Part shown: positions 8,001-12,722 of the stretch, in pieces
How positions within the stretch are numbered: position 1 is the first letter of the stretch
Layout: every line of letters starts with the position of its first letter
Source: an uncultured Planctomycetaceae bacterium
GTDB lineage: Bacteria > Planctomycetota > Planctomycetia > Pirellulales > Lacipirellulaceae
Reading direction: 5' to 3'
DNA length: 12,722 nt
Assembly: GCA_937860165.1 (NCBI GenBank)
Contig: CALMBE010000573.1
Coordinates: 1-12,722, forward strand
The notes under the pieces: model-generated
Database searches by the model: none
What the model was told of the DNA's origin: nothing
What the model saw: the letters and a program-made list of their open reading frames with translations, nothing else
Made by a program: the position numbers and the translations under genes

Positions 8001-9730
8001 GCACCTGGGATCCCTTTGGAATCAGTCGGGGCTTGATTACTCACGGCAACGTCGCAATGCACGGAGCCCAGACCACCACTTCGCTAGAGGTTCTGAATTC
8101 GGTCACTGCGGGTACGTCGGTACTTGAGCTCTCGGCAGTACCGGTAGGTTGGAAAAATGGCGACACGATCGTCGTTGCGGGCACTACGGAGGGTACTCTA
8201 CAAGATGAATTGCGCACTATTCAGGGGATCGTTGGCAACTTGGTCCTTGTCGCTCCGCTGCGATTCGATCATCAGACGGACGCTCCCGGATTGAAAATCC
8301 ATGTGGCCAATCTAACGCGAAATATCGTGCTTGAATCCGAAGCGACCGAAGTCGATCGGCTAGGCCATGTGATGTTCATGCACAACAAGAACGTCGACAT
8401 TCGCTATGTAGCATTTGATAACCTCGGTCGCACCAATAAATTGCTGCCAGTAAATGACCCCGTCGTCGACGCTAGCTGGCAATTGGTCCCCGGCACGGGC
8501 ACGAATCCCCGCGCACGATACTCGATTCACTTCCATCGCGCTGGGACAAGCATTACCGATACCCCGGCACTCGTCGGGGGAAGCGTCGTCAATGGCAGCC
8601 CTGGATGGGGATTCGTCAACCATAGTAGCAATGCTGACTTTGTCGATAATGTGGCGTACAACGTCACAGGAGCTGCCTTTGTCACCGAAGTCGGCGACGA
8701 AACCGGGAGCTTCCGCCAGAACATTGCGATCCATACCTTGGCGTCCGGCGATTCCGTCGAATCTCGGCAGACGATTCAAGACTTTGGACATACTGGGGAT
8801 GGTTTCTGGTTCCAAGGGGCTGGAATTTCGGTAGTCGACAATGTTTCGGCTTCATCCCAAGGGAGTGCATTCTTCTACTACACCCGGGGACTCAAGTTCG
8901 GCGGAAGTGCCGCGACTTTTGTTTCGTCCAATTTGCCCGATCCCTCGATCGCATTTGGCAACCCCACGATTGCCGTCGATCATGTACCAGTGCTCGCATT
9001 CTCTGGGAATGTTGGCTATGCGTCTGGAGTGGGGCTCACCGTCCAGTACAATCTCCGCGACGCGCTGCACAGCCAGAAAAGTTTGTTTGAGAATTCAAGC
9101 TTCTGGGGGAATCTCGTGGGAGTGGGGGTCCCCTATTCGCACAATCTTGTGTTCCGAAATATCGATATCATTCACGATTTCATTCCCCGCGGAGAGGTCG
9201 GAGTCGCAACGAATGCCATCTCCAAGAACCTTACTTTCGAAGACCTGTACATCAGCGGCTACTTCCACGGGATCGACGCGGCCAGGCAAGGCTATACTGT
9301 GGTCAGAAATAGCCAATTTGCCACCCAGATTGGAGTTCTCGTGCGACCGCCACTAGTACAGAATCGCACGGTCTCGATTGAGCAGTCACTAACCATGTTG
9401 CCAGTTCCGTTTGGGATATTTGGTTTTACGCCGCAGCTCGAGGTCACTCATCGTTTCGAGGCCACACCCCACATAGGGAGCACCGCGCATTTGTTTTACA
9501 ACTCCCAAGTGTTCTTGAACTATGGCCCCTACGTGAATCGGCAACTTTACTCGACCTACCAACTGCCCAGCGCGATCCCCTTCCCCACCGCTTCCACGGG
9601 AGTCCCAGCCCAGTACGTGGGCAAAACAACTCAGGAGATCCGCGATCAGTACGGTTTAACCCTCTTCGGTGAACTCGCCCCAACGAACGGGCAGACGGTT
9701 ACGTCCTTGGGAGGGGTGTTGGGACTTTGA
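5096..9730 (+). CDS. Giant RTX-repeat protein with G8 domain and CEMIP/TMEM2-like beta-helix
   Basis: The 1544-residue protein starts with a basic N-terminus and FEQLEDRRVLS (residues 31-41), the planctomycete LEPR-type motif linked to export or surface location; no clear hydrophobic signal core is seen. A beta-rich stretch leads into Ca2+-binding RTX nonapeptides (GGxGxDxLx) from about 124 to 716. A linker follows with AALLAQWGSALSYRSRI and one more RTX-like FGGDGQDWIF near 770, resembling the cap after RTX arrays in planctomycete proteins. Residues about 866-990 form a G8 domain (GNGNWSDAATWENGIVP and later GLITHGNVAMHG). A right-handed beta-helix-like region follows (about 1000-1420) with RYSIHFHRAG at 1141-1150, like the CEMIP/TMEM2 hyaluronan-degrading family. 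A surface or extracellular polysaccharide-binding or -cleaving role is inferred. GGGAG lies 6 nt before the ATG. The antisense open frames are repeat shadows. Confidence 0.9.
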   Translation: MSFAHSLMQTLSRLLRKTNRATTRRSNSPSFEQLEDRRVLSITPASVDLETSELIIQGSQFDDLVTVSELVPGILAVTQISNGELLNSSFDKALVQSIVFQGGDGSDRFTNSTTVNSVAFGEGGADILRGGSGSDFLLGGLGDDTIFGGIGNDDLTGDEGDDLIYGEVGVDFLDGGSGVDTVNGGEGDDTLRGGAGNDLLRGELGNDTLQGEDGADVLLGEADDDVIVGGLGDDQLFGGDGNDRLEGQDGLDELYGNIGNDILYGGSGNDNLIGAEGDDIIFGGSENDTIHGDLGIDSLYGEQGNDVVYGDAGNDLVVGGIGDDQLFGGEGEDRIDGNEGLDSLFGGTEKDVLFAGAGVDYLYGGDADDILFGGTENDVLHGDLGNDVLFGEDGTDHIYGDGGQDLIWGGLGNDQIFGGDGNDRIEGQDGNDSAYGEAGNDVVLGGAGLDLLLGGIGDDGLYGGSENDSLRGDVGNDILYGDDGADTLQGEAGLGFIRGGLGDDQIFGGDGNDHIEGQDGNDVLYGELGNDTISGTNGADTLGGGDGDDILYGGSNNDNLHGDLGNDLLYGEDGADSLFGDIGNDVLLGGGGDDLGSGGEGNDRIEGQDGLDTLLGDLGQDTLLGGNGIDSLYGGEGDDSLYGGNDNDSLRGETGNDFLYGEAGDDALIGLDGNDLLSGGTGSDELYAGIGNDVLIGGDAIDAIHGETGEDLMIGGLVTHNELALAALLAQWGSALSYRSRIDAIEAETFLGHLDSQETVFDDYVPDEVFGGDGQDWIFLPGAMSTYDPLGISSVPEEEPGHPHPVELSPELPVVEGFALLDSLDKLQDYQTNESLHTLIPHAIDFSRRGEHISLFELVRYDLVSHTAVGNGNWSDAATWENGIVPADGAQVLIPYGAEVVVDTILSERIATIRVDGKLSFATDANTQLQVDTVVVSQVGELEIGSLANPIAANVKATLTFTDDGPIDRTWDPFGISRGLITHGNVAMHGAQTTTSLEVLNSVTAGTSVLELSAVPVGWKNGDTIVVAGTTEGTLQDELRTIQGIVGNLVLVAPLRFDHQTDAPGLKIHVANLTRNIVLESEATEVDRLGHVMFMHNKNVDIRYVAFDNLGRTNKLLPVNDPVVDASWQLVPGTGTNPRARYSIHFHRAGTSITDTPALVGGSVVNGSPGWGFVNHSSNADFVDNVAYNVTGAAFVTEVGDETGSFRQNIAIHTLASGDSVESRQTIQDFGHTGDGFWFQGAGISVVDNVSASSQGSAFFYYTRGLKFGGSAATFVSSNLPDPSIAFGNPTIAVDHVPVLAFSGNVGYASGVGLTVQYNLRDALHSQKSLFENSSFWGNLVGVGVPYSHNLVFRNIDIIHDFIPRGEVGVATNAISKNLTFEDLYISGYFHGIDAARQGYTVVRNSQFATQIGVLVRPPLVQNRTVSIEQSLTMLPVPFGIFGFTPQLEVTHRFEATPHIGSTAHLFYNSQVFLNYGPYVNRQLYSTYQLPSAIPFPTASTGVPAQYVGKTTQEIRDQYGLTLFGELAPTNGQTVTSLGGVLGL
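5516..7243 (+). repeat. Higher-order tandem repeat: 270-bp modules of ten RTX nonapeptides
   Basis: Within the giant gene, six modules of exactly 270 bp start at 5516, 5786, 6056, 6326, 6596 and 6866, covering residues 141-680. A partial seventh of four nonapeptides spans 7136-7243. Each module has ten nonapeptides with position-specific features. Position 1 is usually LGDDQxFGG and position 2 xGNDRIEGQ. Position 7 is SENDxxHGD-like, where Gly is replaced by Glu or Asn, in the middle modules. Positions 8-9 end in GE or GD, and position 10 ends in GG. Modules 4 and 5 differ at about 10 of their first 66 bases, and eight of those changes are synonymous. Single-nonapeptide decay occurs at AGLGFIRGG (Asp lost) and GGDDLGSGG. 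Confidence 0.9.
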
Positions 9731-9791
9731 AGATCGCCTGCATTCTCGCCAGGTCTAAAAGCGGGGAGTGGTACAGTTTCTCCGAAAAACT

Positions 9792-9850
9792 GGAGGAGCG
9801 GTTTCTGACCGCGAGAGTCTTAAGGACTCTCGGCGACAGGAGTCGCCTCC
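9792..9850. other. Cluster of three adjacent hairpins between the giant gene and cinA
   Basis: Three perfect small inverted repeats lie next to one another. GCGGT (9798-9802) pairs with ACCGC (9808-9812). CGAGAGTC (9812-9819) pairs with GACTCTCG (9825-9832). GGCGAC (9832-9837) pairs with GTCGCC (9842-9847). Flanking GGA (9792-9794) and TCC (9848-9850) could close the group into a multi-branched fold. It starts about 60 nt past the stop of the giant gene and ends about 80 nt before cinA. It may end the giant transcript or be a dispersed repeat. It has no T-loop and no 7-nt anticodon loop, so it is not a tRNA. No U-tract follows. Confidence 0.55.
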
Positions 9851-9932
9851 TATCAATCAAAATGTACGACTACCCGAGAGAGCCGGAAGTCGACCCTTCC
9901 CATTTCGCTAACTACCGGCCACACTGCTCACT

Positions 9933-11159
9933 ATGCGGGCTGAAGTTATTTCTATCGGCGACGAAATCACCACGGGGCAGCGGCTCGATACCAATAGCCA
10001 ATGGCTGAGCCAGCAGCTAACCCAACTCGGACTCGAGGTCGCGTTTCACACCACCGTGGGAGACCATCTCGACGACAACATCGCGGTGTTCCGGACGGCA
10101 ATCGAGCGTGTGGATGTTGTCGTCGCTACGGGCGGCCTGGGTCCAACGGCCGACGATCTCACTAGGGATGCCATTGCCTCTGCAACCGGGAAAGCCCTCT
10201 ACCGCGATGCGGAATCGCTCGCGCATATCGAGCGGCTCGTTACCCAACGTGGACGCGCAATGCCCGAGCGAAATCAGGTGCAAGCCGATTTTCCCACCGG
10301 CGCGCGACCGATTCCCAACCCGCATGGCACGGCCCCCGGCATCGAAATGGTGATTGAGCGCGAAGGCCGGGAACCGTGCATTCTGTTCGCATTGCCGGGT
10401 GTTCCGGTTGAGATGCACGAAATGTGGCAAGCCACGGTGACTATGCGGATTCGTGAACACTGTCCGCAATTAGCCGTGATTCGCCACCGGCGGATCAAGT
10501 GTTTTGGCGTGGGCGAAAGCCAGCTCGAAGCGATGCTCCCCGACCTGATTCGACGTGGACGAGAGCCCAAGGTCGGCATCACTGTGAGCGATGCCACAAT
10601 TACATTACGCATCACCGCCACCGCCGTTAGTGAAGCCGCATGTCTTGCCTCGATTGCCCCCACGGAAGCAATCATCCGCGAATCACTGGGTGATCTGGTG
10701 TTTGGTGAGGAAGACGACGAACTCGAACACGTCGTGTTGCGACTCTTAGCCGATCGCGGCAAAACGATGGCGGCAGCCGAGTGGGCGACCGAGGGCCGAA
10801 TTGCCCAATGGCTCGAGGCAGTCCCGCGAAACTCCACGCAGTTTCTCGGTGGCCTAGTGGTTAGAAGCTTGGAGCAACTCGATACCTCACGACTCGATCC
10901 GGAAACCCTGCCCCACGATGCCGCCGTGGCCGTGGCCCTTGCTGAGCAGGTTCGGCAGAAAACAGGTGCCGATTGCGGCCTAGCAGTATCGGCTTATCCC
11001 CCTGATCCCGATCGGGCCGACTCCCATGTGTGCATCGCGATTGCTTCCGCCGAACACACCCGCAAACTCCGCTTTGGCTGCGCGAGTCACCCAGCGATTT
11101 TAATTCCCCGTACGGCCAAGCAAGCCTTGAATGCCCTGCGGCTGGAACTGCTGAAGTAG
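9933..11159 (+). CDS. cinA: CinA family protein with a degenerate PncC (NMN deamidase) domain
   Basis: This 408-residue protein has the usual CinA length. The N-terminal MoCF-like domain (COG1058, linked to ADP-ribose pyrophosphatase activity) is intact, with VISIGDEITTGQRLDTNSQWL at the start and GGLGPTADDLTR at residues 67-78. The C-terminal domain (about 255-408) aligns in layout with PncC, which deamidates NMN, but its signatures are missing. AESCTGG reads AEWATEG (residues 282-288), so the catalytic Ser is Trp and the Cys is Ala. The YSNxxK segment reads VRSLEQL. The SGIAGPxGG loop reads SAYPPDPDRADS. The frame is open and otherwise well conserved, so this looks like a domain that lost catalysis, not a decayed gene. 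The ATG at 9933 fits family alignment; no Shine-Dalgarno is visible. nadE follows 72 bp downstream, so both are tied to NAD metabolism. Confidence 0.88.
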   Translation: MRAEVISIGDEITTGQRLDTNSQWLSQQLTQLGLEVAFHTTVGDHLDDNIAVFRTAIERVDVVVATGGLGPTADDLTRDAIASATGKALYRDAESLAHIERLVTQRGRAMPERNQVQADFPTGARPIPNPHGTAPGIEMVIEREGREPCILFALPGVPVEMHEMWQATVTMRIREHCPQLAVIRHRRIKCFGVGESQLEAMLPDLIRRGREPKVGITVSDATITLRITATAVSEAACLASIAPTEAIIRESLGDLVFGEEDDELEHVVLRLLADRGKTMAAAEWATEGRIAQWLEAVPRNSTQFLGGLVVRSLEQLDTSRLDPETLPHDAAVAVALAEQVRQKTGADCGLAVSAYPPDPDRADSHVCIAIASAEHTRKLRFGCASHPAILIPRTAKQALNALRLELLK

Positions 11160-11162
11160 GGG

Positions 11163-11199
11163 GTAGGCCGGAACTGCGGAGTACCTTGTTCCGGCCTAC
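11163..11199. repeat. Single palindromic unit, family 1, between cinA and nadE
   Basis: GTAGGCCGGAAC (11163-11174) and GTTCCGGCCTAC (11188-11199) form a perfect 12-bp stem around a 13-nt loop. The right part matches the right arm of the composite element at 2499-2530 at 30 of 32 positions. It lies 3 bp after the cinA stop and 32 bp before the nadE start. A cinA-nadE transcript would carry this hairpin just upstream of the nadE start. Confidence 0.85.
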
Positions 11200-11231
11200 C
11201 TGGTCGTCCCGTCAGGGCGTATATTTGGGGC

Positions 11232-12722
11232 ATGAATTCCTTCCGACTCGCTGCTGCCGCCCTCAATCAGACCCCGCTCGCTTGGGATGCCAACCGGGCA
11301 AATATCGTCGCGGCAATTGCTGCGGCGCGCGAGGCCGAGGTGGGGCTGCTGTGCCTGCCTGAATTGTGCATTAGCGGCTATGGCTGCGAGGACGCGTTCT
11401 TTGCCCGGGGCGTGCAGGAATTGTCCCTCGAGGTTCTTGGGGAGATTCTCCCCGACACCCACGGAATCGCCGTGGCCCTGGGGTTACCACTGGTAGTCGA
11501 TGATCAAATCTTCAATGCCTGCGCTTTTGTGGGCGATGGTCGGCTGATCGGTTTCGTGACGAAGCAATGTTTGGCCGGCGACGGCATCCACTACGAGCCA
11601 CGCTGGTTCAAACCTTGGCCGCAGGATAAAGTTTCTGAAATCGATTTCCAAGGGCAAAAGATTCCCGTAGGGGATCTGTTATTCGATTGCGGCGGAGTAC
11701 TCATTGGCATGGAAATCTGCCGCGATGCCTGGGTGACTGAACGTACCGGCAAGCGCTTGGCGGCCCGCGGAGTGGATGTGATTCTCAATCCTAGTGGCAG
11801 CCACTTCGCTTTTGCCAAGCAAGAAATTCGCCGCGAGATTGTTCTGCGAGGCAGCCGCGAATTCCATGTCAGCTACGCCTATACCAATTTTCTCGGAAAC
11901 GAAGCGGGACGTGTGGTCTACGATGGAGGGACTTTGATCGCGACACGGGGGGAATTTGTCGCCATCGGCCCTCGCTTTTCTTTTGCCGACTGGGTACTTA
12001 CACACGCCGACGTGGATGTCGACGCAACGCGTGCCGACAGAATTGCCGCGAACTTTCTGCCAGAAGTAAACACGGGCGTGACCCTCGACTGCAAGTTCGT
12101 GTTGCCCCGGCCATCGACCCCGCGCGAGTCGTCGCCAGCCAGTCCCTGGGATGTTTCCCCTCCCCCCAAAGAAGAAGAATTCGCCCGTGCCGTGTCGCTG
12201 GGTTTGTTCGATTACCTGCGCAAATCGAAAGCTGGTGGGATGGTTGTATCCTTGAGCGGTGGCGCCGACTCGGCCACCGTGGCGACGATGGTTTGGCTGA
12301 TGACGCATTTTGCTCTCGGGGAGATTGGAATTGATGGCCTGCGAGAGAAACTGGCGCATCTTCCTGATCTCAAATCCGCACAGGATCCCCGAGCCATCGT
12401 GAATCAACTTCTGACCTGCGTGTATCAAGCCACCCGCAACAGCGGCTCCGTAACGAAACATTCCGCTCGAACCATTGCTAAAGCGGTGGGCGCGAAGTTC
12501 CTGGAGTGGAACGTCGACGCGCTCGTGGATGGCTACGTGGCCACGGTCTCGCAAGCGGTGAATCGCAAGCTCTCTTGGGAACACGACGACACGGCCTTGC
12601 AGAACATCCAAGCTCGGGCACGTGCCCCGGGGGTCTGGCTGCTGGCGAATCTGACGGGTTCGCTCTTGTTGACCACCAGCAACCGCAGCGAAGCTGCCGT
12701 CGGTTATGCCACGATGGATGGC
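11232..12722 (+). CDS. nadE: Glutamine-dependent NAD+ synthetase (partial, runs off the window)
   Basis: The frame is open from the ATG to the last base (497 codons) with no stop. The N-terminal nitrilase-like glutaminase domain (about 1-280) has the expected Glu-Lys-Cys triad: E44 in LCLPELCISGYG, K111 in VTKQCLAGDG and C163 in MEICRDAW. The C-terminal ATP-pyrophosphatase domain (from about 310) has the P-loop LSGGADSA (341-348), and NIQARARAPGVWLLAN and TTSNRSEAAVGY near the cut end. The enzyme amidates nicotinic acid adenine dinucleotide to NAD+ using ATP and ammonia from glutamine. Family members are about 550-680 residues, so the missing tail is probably 60-180 residues. Only a weak GGGG lies directly before the ATG, and a family 1 palindrome precedes it. 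It follows cinA, another NAD-metabolism gene, on the same strand. Confidence 0.93.
   Translation, partial: MNSFRLAAAALNQTPLAWDANRANIVAAIAAAREAEVGLLCLPELCISGYGCEDAFFARGVQELSLEVLGEILPDTHGIAVALGLPLVVDDQIFNACAFVGDGRLIGFVTKQCLAGDGIHYEPRWFKPWPQDKVSEIDFQGQKIPVGDLLFDCGGVLIGMEICRDAWVTERTGKRLAARGVDVILNPSGSHFAFAKQEIRREIVLRGSREFHVSYAYTNFLGNEAGRVVYDGGTLIATRGEFVAIGPRFSFADWVLTHADVDVDATRADRIAANFLPEVNTGVTLDCKFVLPRPSTPRESSPASPWDVSPPPKEEEFARAVSLGLFDYLRKSKAGGMVVSLSGGADSATVATMVWLMTHFALGEIGIDGLREKLAHLPDLKSAQDPRAIVNQLLTCVYQATRNSGSVTKHSARTIAKAVGAKFLEWNVDALVDGYVATVSQAVNRKLSWEHDDTALQNIQARARAPGVWLLANLTGSLLLTTSNRSEAAVGYATMDG

Noticed and set aside
9792..9850. tRNA or tRNA-like gene suggested by three stems with a closing helix
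   Set aside because: There is no 7-bp acceptor stem, no GTTCRA T-loop and no 7-nt anticodon loop, and the total length is too short.
9727..10008. 93-codon frame starting with TTG at the end of the giant gene
   Set aside because: It overlaps the hairpin cluster and the start of cinA in another frame, has a weak start and no recognisable family.

Overview
The window looks like chromosomal DNA from a planctomycete, most likely of the Pirellulales. The best clues are a giant secreted-type protein that opens with the planctomycete LEPR/FEQLEDRRVLS-type motif, a DUF6798-like membrane protein, a short 'AMN-like' AMP nucleosidase, and dispersed intergenic palindromes of the kind common in Pirellula-like genomes. 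GC content looks to be in the mid-50s percent (judged by eye). No database search was possible.

Left part (1-4493): everything reads on the minus strand. In transcription order: a decayed NADPH-dependent FMN reductase pseudogene (4493-4117); a large composite palindrome (3960-4134); a guanine-deaminase-like nucleoside deaminase and a short AMP nucleosidase 29 bp apart (3819-2543), which look like a purine salvage or catabolism pair; a second composite palindrome (2449-2530); then a 529-residue polytopic membrane protein and a HAD hydrolase, 7 bp apart (2393-92), which look like a two-gene operon.

Middle (4494-9730): a roughly 600-bp intergenic stretch with one clear imperfect hairpin, then a 1544-residue plus-strand gene. 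Its product carries, in order, the LEPR-type N-terminal motif, about 65 RTX nonapeptides, a linker or cap region, a G8 domain, and a CEMIP/TMEM2-like parallel beta-helix region with a YSIHFHRAG motif. The RTX array has a second-order structure: ten nonapeptides form a 90-residue (270-bp) module, and six such modules follow one another in perfect register.

Right part (9731-12722): a 200-bp spacer with three adjacent hairpins, then cinA and a glutamine-dependent NAD+ synthetase gene that runs off the window. The CinA N-terminal pyrophosphatase domain looks intact, but the C-terminal NMN-deamidase (PncC) domain has lost its AESCTGG and other signature residues. A third palindromic unit lies between cinA and nadE.

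The most unusual observations are: (1) the G8/beta-helix plus RTX fusion with its 270-bp higher-order repeat; (2) two palindrome families with unrelated stems that share a GGTACYCC loop core; (3) a likely pseudo-enzyme PncC domain beside an NAD biosynthesis gene; (4) an FMN reductase remnant whose two ends survive in different frames around a missing middle.
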